Source: Bradyrhizobium sp. MOS002
GTDB taxonomy: Bacteria; Pseudomonadota; Alphaproteobacteria; Rhizobiales; Xanthobacteraceae
Length of the DNA stretch: 64,000 bases
Direction of reading: 5' to 3'
NCBI RefSeq assembly: GCF_003020115.1
Contig: NZ_PYFX01000005.1
Coordinates: 388,839 to 452,838 of the forward strand
Shown: piece by piece, positions 51,356 through 61,370 of the stretch
How the letters are laid out: each line of letters opens with the position of its first letter
Numbering within the stretch: position 1 is the stretch's first letter
Program-made: the position numbers and the translations under genes
Notes under the pieces: generated by a model
What the model was told of the DNA's origin: nothing
What the model saw: only the letters and a program-made list of their open reading frames with translations
Database searches by the model: none

Positions 51356-52102
51356 ATGCCCATGCGTTTTGCCGCGATTGCCGACGTTCACGGAAATTAC
51401 CTCGCGCTGGAAGCTGTGCTCGCCGATATCCGCGCGCAAGGCGTCTCTGACATCGTCAATCTCGGCGACATGCTCAGCGGCCCGCTCGATGCGCGCCGCA
51501 CCATCGAGATCCTGATGAAGCTCGACGCCGTGCACGTGCTCGGCAATCACGACCGCTATCTGCTCGATCGTCCGCCGGAGAAGATGGGCTCGTGGGATCG
51601 CCCGGCCCATGCAGCGCTCAATGCCGCGCAACTCGACTGGCTGCGCGCGCAGCCGATGACGCGCGTGTTTCGCGAGCAGGTTTTCATGTGTCACGCGACG
51701 CCCGAGAATGACGAAGTCTACTGGCTCGATACCGTGCATCCCGACGGCGCGGTGGCGCTGTCGCCGCTCGATCGCATCGAGCAGTTTGCGCAAGGCATCG
51801 CGCAATCGCTGATCCTGTGCGCCCACACCCATCTCGCGCGTGCCGTGCGAACTCGCGACGGAAGGCTGATCGTCAATCCCGGCAGCGTCGGCGGCCCGGG
51901 CTATCGGGACAAGCATCCGTTCCCGCATGTGGTGGAAGCTGGAACGCCGCACGCGCGCTATGCGATCCTCGAGCTGGCCGATGGTGCCTGGCAGGTCACG
52001 TTCCGCCATGTCGTCTACGATCACGAGGCGATGGCGGCGCTCGCTCGCCGCAATGGCCAGCCGGAGTTGGCGAACGCGCTGGCGACGGGATGGATTGGAT
52101 AG
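51356..52102 (+). CDS. Calcineurin-like metallophosphoesterase
   Basis: The 248-residue protein has the five metallophosphatase motifs: IADVHGNYLALEAVL (D-x-H), NLGDMLSGPLD (GD), LGNHDRYLLD (GNHD), MCHATPE (H), and LCAHTHLARAV (GHxH-like). Such YfcE-like single-domain enzymes hydrolyse phosphodiesters or phosphomonoesters; the substrate is unknown. It is framed by two copies of the same non-coding repeat in the same orientation. Confidence 0.9.
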   Translation: MPMRFAAIADVHGNYLALEAVLADIRAQGVSDIVNLGDMLSGPLDARRTIEILMKLDAVHVLGNHDRYLLDRPPEKMGSWDRPAHAALNAAQLDWLRAQPMTRVFREQVFMCHATPENDEVYWLDTVHPDGAVALSPLDRIEQFAQGIAQSLILCAHTHLARAVRTRDGRLIVNPGSVGGPGYRDKHPFPHVVEAGTPHARYAILELADGAWQVTFRHVVYDHEAMAALARRNGQPELANALATGWIG

Positions 52103-52107
52103 CCCCG

Positions 52108-52225
52108 CTCATGTCCCGGACGCGGCGCGGCATGAAATGACGCGACGCAGAGCCGGGACCCAGCGGGCTTTGGGCCCCGGCTCTGCAGCGCACCGCTGAA
52201 GAAGCGCTGCGCTGCGTCCGGGGCA
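52108..52225. repeat. Interspersed ~120-bp repeat, copy 2 (right of metallophosphoesterase)
   Basis: Direct copy of 51218-51341 with a few differences and a short deletion after CCGGGACCCAG. It starts six bases beyond the metallophosphoesterase stop. Confidence 0.8.
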
Positions 52226-52237
52226 CGAAAGCGAATG

Positions 52238-53293
52238 TCATCCAAGCAGCTTCATCGGATCCACCGCCTTCTGCTTCAGCTGCTCGAAGCTGCATTGCCG
52301 CGGGGCCTTGTCGGGACGCCAGCGCAGGATCGAGGTGCCGTGGCGAAAGCGCTCGCCGCTGAAATGGTCGTAGCAGACCTCGATCACGAGCTTCGGCTTG
52401 AGCGGACACCATTTGGCCGACCGCTCGGTGGACCAGCGGCTCGGCCCGCCCGGCGCGTTGCCGGTGAAGCCGGGCTCGCCGATCAGTGCCTCCAGCCGAT
52501 CGGTCAGGTCAGGCTTTTCCGTCGCCTTGATCGCCGAGGTGAAGCCGACATGATGCAGGCGACCTTCGTCATCGTAGAGTCCGAGCAGCAGCGACCCCAC
52601 CACCTTCCGGCCGGCGAGCTTGTTGGTGGCATAGCGGAAGCCGCCGACCACGCAATCGGCGCTGCGGAATTTCTTGATCTTCTGCATGCCGTCGCGATTT
52701 CTCGCCTGGTAGGGCAGGTCGATGCGCTTGGCGATGACGCCGTCCGAGCCGCCGCCGGATTGCGCCAGCCATTTCTTCGCAATGGCGTAGCTCGTCGTCG
52801 CCGGGGAGAGGCGGAAGAGACTGCTTTTCAGATTGGCTTTGGCAAACCCTTCCAGCGCCGGTCGTCGCTCACTCAGCGGCTGCCCGGCAAGCTGCCTCTC
52901 CTTGGCCGTCGCAAGCAGATCGAAGGCGAGATAGAGCGCCGGCGTCTCCTCCGAGAGCTTGTTCACGCGGCTCGCCGCCGGGTGAATACGTTGCAGCAGC
53001 GCGTCGAAAGAAAACCCCTTGCCGTGTGGCACGACGATCTCGCCGTCGAGCGTGAAGCGATCCGCCTTCAGCCTCAGTGCTGCGGCGACGATTTCGGGGA
53101 AATAGCGCGCGAGGTCTTCGCCGGATTTCGAGCGCAGATCGATGCTGTCGCCGTTGCGCGACAGCAGGCAGCGGAAGCCATCCCATTTCGGCTCGTATTG
53201 CCACTCCTTGCCGCGCGGGATCGCGTCGACCGAGCGCGCCTCCATCGCCACGAGAGAAGTCGATTTTCGCACGCGTCTTGCGGGAGGAGGCAA
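52238..53293 (-). CDS. ATP-dependent DNA ligase (LigC/LigD ligase-domain type)
   Basis: The 351-residue protein has the nucleotidyltransferase motif I in YEPKWDGFRCLLSR (lysine that takes AMP, near residue 36), motif III DGEIV, YLAFDLLA, motif IV GSDGVIAKRIDLPY, and motif V KIKKFRSADCVVGGF. A C-terminal OB fold follows (VGSLLLGLYDDEGRLHHVGFTSAI...VIEVCYDHFSGERFRHGTSILRWRPDK). It lacks the polymerase and nuclease domains of full LigD, so it is a stand-alone repair ligase. Confidence 0.92.
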   Translation of the reverse strand: MPPPARRVRKSTSLVAMEARSVDAIPRGKEWQYEPKWDGFRCLLSRNGDSIDLRSKSGEDLARYFPEIVAAALRLKADRFTLDGEIVVPHGKGFSFDALLQRIHPAASRVNKLSEETPALYLAFDLLATAKERQLAGQPLSERRPALEGFAKANLKSSLFRLSPATTSYAIAKKWLAQSGGGSDGVIAKRIDLPYQARNRDGMQKIKKFRSADCVVGGFRYATNKLAGRKVVGSLLLGLYDDEGRLHHVGFTSAIKATEKPDLTDRLEALIGEPGFTGNAPGGPSRWSTERSAKWCPLKPKLVIEVCYDHFSGERFRHGTSILRWRPDKAPRQCSFEQLKQKAVDPMKLLG

Positions 53294-53334
53294 AGGCTGG
53301 GACTCGTCTTACGCTGGAACTGTCCCATCAACGC

Positions 53335-53361
53335 AAAACGGCCGGCTTTCGCCGGCCGTTT
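53335..53361 (-). terminator. Rho-independent terminator after trxA
   Basis: AAACGGCCGGC-GAAA-GCCGGCCGTTTT on the minus strand: an 11-bp perfect stem with a GAAA-type loop, 27 bp beyond the trxA stop. Confidence 0.85.
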
Positions 53362-53387
53362 CCAAAAATATTCTTCCGCAAGGCGGA

Positions 53388-53708
53388 TCAGACCGCGGAT
53401 GTGATCCACTGCTGCAGCTTTGCCTTCGGCGCCGCGCCGACCTGGCGGGAGGCCATCTCGCCACCCTTGAAGATCATCAGGGTCGGGATCGACATCACGC
53501 CATATTTCGACGCGGTCTTCGGGCTCTCGTCGACGTTGAGCTTCACGATCTTGACCTTGTCGCCCATCGCACCGGCGATCTCGTCGAGCGCAGGTGCGAT
53601 CATGCGGCAGGGGCCGCACCACTCGGCCCAGAAATCAACGACCACGGGGCCGGTTGCCTTGAGCACTTCGGCTTCGAAATCGGTGTCAGAAACCTTACCA
53701 ACGGCCAT
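53388..53708 (-). CDS. trxA: Thioredoxin
   Basis: The 106-residue protein starts MAVGKVSDTDFEAEVLKATG and has the active site FWAEWCGPCRMIAP (C31, C34), the cis-proline in MSIPTLMIF, and the family end QVGAAPKAKLQQWITSAV. It reduces disulfides in the cytoplasm. It lies 63 bp downstream of addA on the same strand and has its own terminator. An upstream in-frame ATG at 53762 is not used by homologues. Confidence 0.97.
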   Translation of the reverse strand: MAVGKVSDTDFEAEVLKATGPVVVDFWAEWCGPCRMIAPALDEIAGAMGDKVKIVKLNVDESPKTASKYGVMSIPTLMIFKGGEMASRQVGAAPKAKLQQWITSAV

Positions 53709-53771
53709 GGGAGTACCTCGTACCTGAGAGAAGGGCGCGACGGGAATCGCGCCCGAGATCATGGCGTCAAC

Positions 53772-56700
53772 CTATGAACGGCTCCTTGCCGGGTCAAGGA
53801 CGCTCACACCGAGATGAAGGGATGCCAGCGCCGCGTCCAGCGCGGGAGCCGAAATCTCCATATATTCAAGGGCCTCGGTCCAGAGCAGGACGGCGCGGAC
53901 AGGCTTTTGGGGATAAAGCCTCGATAGCACCGCCCGGTACAGCGCAAGCTGCCGGACATAGACCGCGGGCGCTTCAGCGGCGCTCCTGGGAGCCGCCTGG
54001 TTGGTCTTGAAATCGATGATCAAAATCTCATCCGGACGAACGACCAGCCGGTCGATCTGGCCCGACACCAGCGCCGGGGTGCGGCCCGGCCGCTCCAGCC
54101 GGCCGACGATCGCGACCTCTGCCCGGCTGCCGGCGGCGAAGACCGGCGCAAACCGTGGTTCGGCGATCAAGGCGAGCACCTTGTCCGCCAGCGTGACCCG
54201 GTCGGCCTCCGCCCAGTCCGCGGCATTGCGCCTCATGAAGCCGAGCGCGGCCTCCCGCCGGCGCTCAGTGGCGATGTCGGGGAGCGATTGCAGCAGCCGG
54301 TGCACCAGCGTGCCGCGTTGCAGCGCCAGCGCGCGGGACTGCACTGATTCGCCTGACAGCACCGCGCGGCCGTCCCCGGACGACTGGACGGAGGGCCGTA
54401 CCGGATCGTCGTCGATGGTCTCGCGAGGTGCGGGCGTCCGCAGCCAGTCCGGGAGCGCGGTCGCCTGATCCAACGAGGCCGCGGGCGTGCCTAGCGCCAC
54501 GACATCCTCCGGTCGGGAGAAGCGCGTCGCCTTTCCCAGCGGTGTCTCGATTGTCTCTTTCGTCAGGCCCGAGCCGGCGAGCCCGGTGTCGACCAGATCG
54601 TACCAGCTCAGCTTGCGGACCGTCTTCATGTTGCCGGGCATGCAGCCGCCGACGATGAGCCGATCGGCGGCGCGCGTCATCGCGACGTAGAGCAGGCGGC
54701 GATATTCGTCCTCGGTCTCCTCGAGCATCGCCTTGCGGGCGTCGGCGACGGGTTTGGGATCATCCGCCTTGCGTCCGGCCCAGACCACCACCTCGCCGCC
54801 ATTGCCGCGCGGGACGTGGATCAGCCGCAACCGCTGCGAATCCGCAGGCGACGAAGTGGTGTCGACCATGAACACGACCGAGGCCTCCAGGCCCTTGGCG
54901 CCGTGCACGGTCATTACCCGTACCTCGTCGCGCGAGATCTCCATGTCGCGCTTTACCTCGGTATCGGCCGAGCGCAGCCAGGCCATGAAACCCTGCAGCG
55001 AGGCCGGCACCTTGCGCTCGTAATTCAGCGCCAGCTCCAGGAACTCATCGAGCGCGTCATTGGCCTCATGACCGAGCCGACGCAGCATGCGTGCGCGTCC
55101 GCCGTCGCCCCCGAGCAGCCAGGCGTAAAAGGCAAACGGCGTCTCCTCGCGGGCGCGCGTTTCGCAGGCTTCGAGGCGTCGCAACGCCGCAGTGAATTTC
55201 TCGCTTGTGCCTGCATGCTCGCCAAGCGCGCGGCGCAGCGATCCCTTGCGATCCCAGGCCAACTGGAACAGATCGTCATCGTCGAGCCCGAACAGCGGGC
55301 TCTTCAGCGCCACCGCGAGCGCGAGATCGTCCTGCGGCAGCAGCAGCGCGTCCGCAAGGTTCATCAGGTCGATGATTCCGATGTGCTCGGTGAGCTTGAG
55401 CCGATCGGCGCCGGCGACCGGAACGTTGGCGTGCTTCAGCGCCTGGATCACCGCGTCGAACGCATTGCCGCGCCGGCGCACCAGGATCAGCATGTCGCCA
55501 TAGCGTAGGGGACGCCGTTCGCCCTCGTGCCCGGTCAGCGTGCCGCTCTCGACCAGCCGCTTGATCTCGGTCTGGATTCGGCGCGCGAGCTTCACCTCGG
55601 GGCTGGTGGCGGCGACGCCGTCGAACGGCGCGCGCCAGCCCTCGATCTCCTGCCTGTCGTCGGCTTCCGCAAGGTCCCACAGCTCGATCACGCTGGGACC
55701 TGCATCGCCGAGTGCATTGTGCAGGGGATGACCGGTCTCGATCGAATGGATGCTCTTGTAGATCGCGGGCTCGCGGAAGACGTGGTCCACCGAGTGCAGG
55801 ATCGCGGCGCCGGAGCGGAACGAATAGGTGAAGGCGACCGGATCGAATTTCAGTCCGGCCGCCGTGAACTTGCTGTGGAGTTCGCGCCGGCGTGCGTCGA
55901 ATTCTCGGGGCTGAGCACCCTGAAAGGAGAAAATCGACTGCTTCTCGTCGCCGACAGCGAAGACCGTGCGGTTCAGCCCTTCGCGTGCGCCCTCGCCGGC
56001 GGTGAACTCCGAGATGATGTGCGCGACGATGTCCCATTGCCGCGGACTGGTGTCCTGGGCTTCGTCGATCAGCACGTGATCGACGCCGCGGTCGAGCTTG
56101 TAATGCACCCAGCCCGAGGAAACGCGATCCAGCATCGCCAGCGTCTTGTCGATGAGGTCGTCATAGTCGAGCAGCCCGCGCTCCTGCTTCTCGCGACGGT
56201 AGTTGGCGGCAGCCGCGGTCGCGATATGCAGCAGGGCCGCGGTGCGGTCGCGCATGGTCACCGCCCGGCGCGTCTCGACCAATCCGCCGACGCGCTGGGC
56301 CTCGTTCTCGAACAGGCGGGCGACGGATGGGTTGTGATCGCAAAACTTCTTGGTCAGCACCGCCTTGCGCGGCAGCTTGTCGTCGGTGAGGAAAACGCTG
56401 AGATAGGCGTCGACCTGCGCGCTGCCGGAAAAGACCTTTGCTTCGCGAAGCCGGCTGGCCTGGTCGTTGTCGGACTTGCTGCCGTCCTCCAGCGCAAAGG
56501 CGATGTCGTCCCAGCGCGATCGCGGCAGGAACGGACCGTCGACAATCTCGGTCTCGACGTCCTCGATCCGGTCGCTCGCGTCCACGCCCAGGGCGGCTGC
56601 CATCTGGACGGCAGCCAGCTCCGCGCTGCCGGCTTCATCGGTCCAGGCCATGAAGTGATCGCGGCTCAGGCAGGCCTCGCGCACCACCTCCTTGAAGGTA

Positions 56701-57281
56701 ACGTCGGCGGCGCTCGCCATCGCGGTCAGCAGCGCGCGGCCGGTGACGCTGTCGGGGTCGCGCGCGGCCTCCAGCAGTACCTTCAGATTGGCGCGTTCCA
56801 TCATGTCGGTCTGGTCGCGCTCGTCGATGACGGCGAAGCGCGCGGGAACGTTGGCCTCGAACGGAAACTGCTGGAGCAGGCGGGTGCACAGCGCGTGGAT
56901 GGTCTGCACCTTCAGCCCGCCCGGCGTCTCCAGCGCACAGGCGAACAGCTTCCGTGCGTCGCGCCGCAATTTTGCAGTGGGGTGCGGGATGCCGACCGCG
57001 CGGATCGCCGCATCGAGTGCGGTGTCGTCGAGCGTCACCCAATGCCCGAGCGTGGTGAATACGCGTTCGGCCATGTTGGCCGCAGCCGCCTTGGTGAAGG
57101 TGATGCAGAGGATCTTTTCCGGCGGCACGCCCGAGAGCAGCAGGCGGATCACCCGCTGGACCAGCACGTGGGTCTTGCCCGAGCCGGCATTGGCCGACAC
57201 GAAGGCCGACGCGGTCGGGTCCGATGCGCGCGCTTGCCTGGCGCGCACCTCGTCCGGGATGGGGCGCGGTGCCTTCACCAT
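53772..57281 (-). CDS. addA: Double-strand break repair helicase-nuclease AddA
   Basis: This is the UvrD-like subunit of the AddAB complex that processes broken ends for RecA. It has 1,169 residues from MVKAPRPIPDEVRARQ. Walker A is SANAGSGKTHVLVQRVIRLLL, motif II VDHVLIDEAQDTSPRQWDI, motif III FAVGDEKQSIFSFQGAQP, and motif V/VI VMTVHGAKGLEASVVFMVDT...RRLLYVAMTRAADRLIV. The C-terminal nuclease core is VSGQIDRLVVRPDEILIIDFKTNQ. The start overlaps the addB stop by 7 bp. Confidence 0.97.
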   Translation of the reverse strand: MVKAPRPIPDEVRARQARASDPTASAFVSANAGSGKTHVLVQRVIRLLLSGVPPEKILCITFTKAAAANMAERVFTTLGHWVTLDDTALDAAIRAVGIPHPTAKLRRDARKLFACALETPGGLKVQTIHALCTRLLQQFPFEANVPARFAVIDERDQTDMMERANLKVLLEAARDPDSVTGRALLTAMASAADVTFKEVVREACLSRDHFMAWTDEAGSAELAAVQMAAALGVDASDRIEDVETEIVDGPFLPRSRWDDIAFALEDGSKSDNDQASRLREAKVFSGSAQVDAYLSVFLTDDKLPRKAVLTKKFCDHNPSVARLFENEAQRVGGLVETRRAVTMRDRTAALLHIATAAAANYRREKQERGLLDYDDLIDKTLAMLDRVSSGWVHYKLDRGVDHVLIDEAQDTSPRQWDIVAHIISEFTAGEGAREGLNRTVFAVGDEKQSIFSFQGAQPREFDARRRELHSKFTAAGLKFDPVAFTYSFRSGAAILHSVDHVFREPAIYKSIHSIETGHPLHNALGDAGPSVIELWDLAEADDRQEIEGWRAPFDGVAATSPEVKLARRIQTEIKRLVESGTLTGHEGERRPLRYGDMLILVRRRGNAFDAVIQALKHANVPVAGADRLKLTEHIGIIDLMNLADALLLPQDDLALAVALKSPLFGLDDDDLFQLAWDRKGSLRRALGEHAGTSEKFTAALRRLEACETRAREETPFAFYAWLLGGDGGRARMLRRLGHEANDALDEFLELALNYERKVPASLQGFMAWLRSADTEVKRDMEISRDEVRVMTVHGAKGLEASVVFMVDTTSSPADSQRLRLIHVPRGNGGEVVVWAGRKADDPKPVADARKAMLEETEDEYRRLLYVAMTRAADRLIVGGCMPGNMKTVRKLSWYDLVDTGLAGSGLTKETIETPLGKATRFSRPEDVVALGTPAASLDQATALPDWLRTPAPRETIDDDPVRPSVQSSGDGRAVLSGESVQSRALALQRGTLVHRLLQSLPDIATERRREAALGFMRRNAADWAEADRVTLADKVLALIAEPRFAPVFAAGSRAEVAIVGRLERPGRTPALVSGQIDRLVVRPDEILIIDFKTNQAAPRSAAEAPAVYVRQLALYRAVLSRLYPQKPVRAVLLWTEALEYMEISAPALDAALASLHLGVSVLDPARSRS

Positions 57282-60200
57282 TCCTCGATCCCCAATCCAC
57301 CGGCCGCGGACCATTCCTTGATCCGGGCGAGATCGTCATAGGCGCCGTAGCGGTTGGTCCACATCGGCAGGTTCAACGAGGTGTAGGGCTGGTTTTCGTC
57401 CTCAAAGGCGCGGATCAGCGCCTCCAGCTTGGCCCGTGCTTCGGCAGCGGCCCTATCAGGCGGCTGCGGCTCGTCGCTCTGCTTGAACTTGAGTTCGAGA
57501 ATGCGCTCCTCGCCCGGCGGATTGTTGCCGCTCAGGCGGACATAGACGAGCTGGCTCACGGATGCACCCGCATCGATGTCGGGAAAACCGCCCTCGCGCA
57601 GGATCGCGGCTTCCAGCGTGAGCTGCGGTGACAGGCCCATGCGGACCTGCTTGCCGGTCGGTGGCTGGCCGGTCTTGTAGTCGAGGATGGCGTAGCCGCC
57701 GCCCTGCCGCCGCTCGATGCGGTCGGCGCGGGCGGAAAGACGGAAGCTGCGCCCATGGTCGAGCGGGATCGAGATCTCGCCGCGGGTTTCCGCGGCGATT
57801 GTCTCGATCACGCCGCGCCGCGCCGTCTCCCATTCGCCGAACCAGCGCGCGATGCGCTGGAAGCGCGGCCACCACAGCGCCCGCGCCTCGGGCCGCTCCA
57901 TCAACGGCGCAAAGTGTTTTTCGCCGATCGCGCGCAGCACGCGCGCGGGATCATCGGGCAGGTCGGTGGCGTAGCGTTCCGTGAACTCGCCGAGTGCATC
58001 GTGGATCGCCGAGCCGCGGTCGGCGGCCGACAGTGGCATGTCGACGGGATCGAGCGCGTCGAGCCGCAAAATGTGTTTGGCGTAGATCGTATAGGGATCG
58101 CGCAGCCAGTCCTCGATCCCAGTCACCGACATCCAGAGCGGCCGGGTCGCGCGTGGCGGTCGCGGCTCGGGCTGCTTGATCGGTCTGACCTGGTCGGGCT
58201 GGTCCAGCGCGGCTGCGAACTGCACGTATTTCTCGCCCGCGCGAATGGCGGCCTTCCAGTGCGCATCGCCTGCGACGGCCTCCAACCGGTGGAGGAAGCG
58301 CGAGGCGACCGCCGGCGCACCGCCAGCCTTGGCGGAGTGGGTGAGGATGACCTCGTCGCCACCGAGCAGTTGCGCAAAATCATGCGCGGAGAGGCCGATA
58401 CGGCGTTCCGGCAGATCGAGGCCCAGCTGGTGCCGCATCGGCCGGCTCAGCCACGGATCGATGCGCGGCGCCGGTGGCCAGACCCCCTCGATCAGCCCGC
58501 CGACGATGATGCGGTCGGCCTGCATCAGGCGTGATTCCAGCGGGCCGTAGATCTGGAGCTGCGCGCCCGGCCTGTCCCGCCGCCGCACCGCGCGGTCGCT
58601 GAATGCGGTCTGGAACACGTCTGCGTAGTCGGGCAGCGTGACCATCAATCCGCTGGTGGTGCCGCCGCGCAGGAGATCGTCGAAGGCGCTCGCAAGCGCG
58701 AGGCCTTCGCGCTCCTCGAACGCCAGCGGAATGCCGTGCTCGTCGCGCGACAGCTCGATCATGATCTCGCGATGCCGATGCGCGAGCTCGGCGAAGTCAT
58801 ACGGTTTTGGTGATACAAGACTCTCGATCGGCGCCATGGCTTGTCGCAAGCCATCGATCAGCGCCTGAATGCGATCGAGGTCTTCCGCCTTGAGACGTGC
58901 GCGCGGTTCCGCCTTATGGAGCGCGGAGACTTCGCTGCGCCACAGCTTTGCCAGCTCCTCGCGAAAGCGATTGAACTCACGCAACAGGCCGGCGGTGCCC
59001 GCAGGCGGGCGCGTGCCGCGTAACAAAGCGAGCTCCAGGCCTTCGATCGCAGCTTTCCATCCGCCAGACGCCCGGCCGAGCCGGCAGAGCGGATGCTTCA
59101 GCATTGCGAGCAGCGTCGGCGGCTCCAATCCCCTGGTCGCGGCCTCCGCGGTGAGTCGCGCAAAGACGCCGGCGGACGTTTCCATCAGGACGTCGCCGCC
59201 GGAATCGTCGTAAGCGAGATCCCACCGTGTCAGCGCAGCCATCACCCGCCGCGCCAGTGCGCGATCGGGCGTGACAAGCGCCGCTGATTTGTCGAGATGC
59301 CGGGCCTCGCGCATCGCAATCGCGATGGCGAGCGCTTCCATTTCAGGGTTGGGAGCTTCGACCACCGCGAGGTTCTTCATGCCGCCGGTGATCTTTACGG
59401 CCACATCCGGCTGCTTCAGCCGGTCGTGCCAGATCTCGGTCTTGGCCGAGGGCCGCATCGATTCCGACGCCAGGAGATCGCGACCGCCTTCCGCCGGTGG
59501 CTGGAGAATGTCGACGTCGCTGCGCTTGATGCCAAAGCGATCCAGCAGCGCGTGCATGGCATATTGCGGATGGTTCGAGACCGGATGCTCCGCGAACTTG
59601 CCGAGCGAGTCGCGTACGCCGCCGATGCTGCGCCAGGCGTCGTCGTCGAGATCAGTGTCGAGCCCGGGCAGCACCACGGCGCCATGCGGCAGCGAGGCGA
59701 CTGCGTGGAGAAATCTTGCCGTGGCCGGCATCGAGCCGGTCGAACCGGCCGCGATCACGGGGCCATGGGGATGCGCGGTCAGCCGCCTGGCTTCGGCATC
59801 GATCAGGAGATCGCGGCGGGCAGCGGGCTCGATGCGTTTGATTTCGGCGAGATGACCGGGCCAGGCGATGCGCGCGATGCGCAGGAATTCGAGCGAGTGC
59901 TGCCAGTACCGGTCGAGCAGATCAGGCACCAGGCCATCGAGCGCGCTCCAGTCGACGCCGCGCGTGACCATGTCGTCGATCAGGCGCGCGAGGTCGGACG
60001 CCAGCGCCAGCGTCGATGCGGGTCCGCCGACGACCAGCGGAGACAGCACCGGGCCCTTCGCCCAGGCCGCGACGAGTTGCGCCAGCGTCAGCCGCCGTTC
60101 GAGCTCGCCGAGCCGCGGCGGAATGTCGAGCGGCGTTGCGCCGGAAAACTGTTCGCCTTCATCGGCGAATGCGAGCTCATCCTCGTCGATGTCGCCGAGC

Positions 60201-60421
60201 GCGACGATGCGCGGCAGCACGACAGCATCCGCCTTCATCTCGTCGAGGAAGATCTCGCGGACGACGCGCATGGCGCGCCGTGTCGGCAGGTACAGCGTGG
60301 CGTCCGCCAGCCGTGCAGGCTCCTTGCGCGCCTCAAAGCCGTCGACCAGCCGGCCGTCGAGCAGGCTCGCGACGACGGTGCGCAGGAACGGAACTGAGAC
60401 TGGAACGCTGAAAACGCGCAT
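57275..60421 (-). CDS. addB: Double-strand break repair protein AddB
   Basis: The 1,048-residue partner of AddA starts MRVFSVPVSVPFLRTVVASLL (60421). The N-terminal half is a degenerate helicase fold (LYLPTRRAMRVVREIFLDEM...VLPRIVALGD). The C-terminal part carries a PD-(D/E)XK nuclease: RADRIERRQGGGYAILDYKTGQPPTGKQVRMGLSPQLTLEAAIL. It is the alphaproteobacterial form. addB precedes addA on the transcript. Confidence 0.96.
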   Translation of the reverse strand: MRVFSVPVSVPFLRTVVASLLDGRLVDGFEARKEPARLADATLYLPTRRAMRVVREIFLDEMKADAVVLPRIVALGDIDEDELAFADEGEQFSGATPLDIPPRLGELERRLTLAQLVAAWAKGPVLSPLVVGGPASTLALASDLARLIDDMVTRGVDWSALDGLVPDLLDRYWQHSLEFLRIARIAWPGHLAEIKRIEPAARRDLLIDAEARRLTAHPHGPVIAAGSTGSMPATARFLHAVASLPHGAVVLPGLDTDLDDDAWRSIGGVRDSLGKFAEHPVSNHPQYAMHALLDRFGIKRSDVDILQPPAEGGRDLLASESMRPSAKTEIWHDRLKQPDVAVKITGGMKNLAVVEAPNPEMEALAIAIAMREARHLDKSAALVTPDRALARRVMAALTRWDLAYDDSGGDVLMETSAGVFARLTAEAATRGLEPPTLLAMLKHPLCRLGRASGGWKAAIEGLELALLRGTRPPAGTAGLLREFNRFREELAKLWRSEVSALHKAEPRARLKAEDLDRIQALIDGLRQAMAPIESLVSPKPYDFAELAHRHREIMIELSRDEHGIPLAFEEREGLALASAFDDLLRGGTTSGLMVTLPDYADVFQTAFSDRAVRRRDRPGAQLQIYGPLESRLMQADRIIVGGLIEGVWPPAPRIDPWLSRPMRHQLGLDLPERRIGLSAHDFAQLLGGDEVILTHSAKAGGAPAVASRFLHRLEAVAGDAHWKAAIRAGEKYVQFAAALDQPDQVRPIKQPEPRPPRATRPLWMSVTGIEDWLRDPYTIYAKHILRLDALDPVDMPLSAADRGSAIHDALGEFTERYATDLPDDPARVLRAIGEKHFAPLMERPEARALWWPRFQRIARWFGEWETARRGVIETIAAETRGEISIPLDHGRSFRLSARADRIERRQGGGYAILDYKTGQPPTGKQVRMGLSPQLTLEAAILREGGFPDIDAGASVSQLVYVRLSGNNPPGEERILELKFKQSDEPQPPDRAAAEARAKLEALIRAFEDENQPYTSLNLPMWTNRYGAYDDLARIKEWSAAGGLGIEEW

Positions 60422-60544
60422 GAGCTGCCTGATTCGGGAATCAGGCGCCAATATAGGGAGGCGCACTCAAATGGTCATGGGCGGAGGTGGGATAGTCCCC
60501 GCTGTTCGCCGAACGCCGTAAGGCGGGCAAGGACGCACTTGCGC

Positions 60545-60591
60545 CGTGCCCGCCATCTCGCATCCGGGTATCAGCTTGATTGGCGGGCACG
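60545..60591. repeat. Short inverted repeat upstream of the addBA side
   Basis: CGTGCCCGCCA (60545-60555) and TGGCGGGCACG (60581-60591) form an 11-bp perfect inverted repeat with a 25-base loop between addB and the carbonic anhydrase gene. No T-run follows on either strand, so it is more like an interspersed repeat than a terminator. Confidence 0.5.
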
Positions 60592-60621
60592 CCTACGCTT
60601 TGCCCACTCTAAAAGAGCTCG

Positions 60622-61260
60622 CTATTCGCGCGCGTTCCTGAATTCCTTGGCGCCCTTGTCCAGCACGAACAGCGATCCCTCCGCGACGCCGAAATAGGCG
60701 CCGTGGGTCTGCATCTGGCCGGCGTCGACCGCCTTCCGCACGAACGGGAAGGTCATCAGGTTTTCCAGGCTGCGGAACACCGCGGCCTTCTCGATCCGCT
60801 CGACGAATTGCGCCATGGTCTCGTGGTCGCGCTGCTCGACCACCTCGCCCGGCTTGATGAACATCTGCATCCATTTGCCGATGAAGTCGCCCGGCGTGAG
60901 CGGCTCGATCTTGTCGACGAAGGCGCGGATACCGCCGCACTGCGCGTGCCCGAGCACCACGATGTGCTTCACCTTCAGCACCGTCACGGCATATTCCAGC
61001 GCCGCCGAGACGCCATGCGCGTTGCCGTCGGGCTGATACACCGGCACCAGATTGGCGATGTTGCGGACGACGAAGAGTTCGCCCGGCCCGACGTCGAAGA
61101 TCACTTCGGGTGAGACGCGGCTATCGCAACAGCCGATCACCATCACTTCAGGGAACTGCCCCTTCACCGACAGCTCGCGGTAACGGGTCTGCTCGGTCGG
61201 CAGCCGCTGGGTGGCGAAGGCCTTGTAGCCTTCCAGCAAATGCTCTGGGAATGTGTTCAT
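60622..61260 (-). CDS. Beta-class carbonic anhydrase
   Basis: The 212-residue zinc enzyme interconverts CO2 and bicarbonate. The zinc ligands and active site are in VIGCCDSRVSPEVIFDVGPGELFVVRNIANLVP (cysteine, aspartate, arginine) and IVVLGHAQCGGIRAFVD (histidine, cysteine). The length and N-terminus (FPEHLLEGYKAFATQRLPTEQTRYRELSVKGQFPE) match the bacterial group. It is a single gene. Confidence 0.95.
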   Translation of the reverse strand: MNTFPEHLLEGYKAFATQRLPTEQTRYRELSVKGQFPEVMVIGCCDSRVSPEVIFDVGPGELFVVRNIANLVPVYQPDGNAHGVSAALEYAVTVLKVKHIVVLGHAQCGGIRAFVDKIEPLTPGDFIGKWMQMFIKPGEVVEQRDHETMAQFVERIEKAAVFRSLENLMTFPFVRKAVDAGQMQTHGAYFGVAEGSLFVLDKGAKEFRNARE

Positions 61261-61370
61261 GGCCTATGCCTAATCATATACCGCTGGGACGAACAAGCCT
61301 TTCGAATAGGCAGGCCAGATGCTATCGGCTGCGGTCGGAAGTGAGACGAGGAAACGGAAGGAACGCTTGC

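Noticed and set aside
55527..57341. Long plus-strand open frame (about 600 codons) opposite addA
   Set aside because: It is the antisense shadow of a clearly functional addA in high-GC DNA; composition lacks a real protein pattern and no domain is visible.
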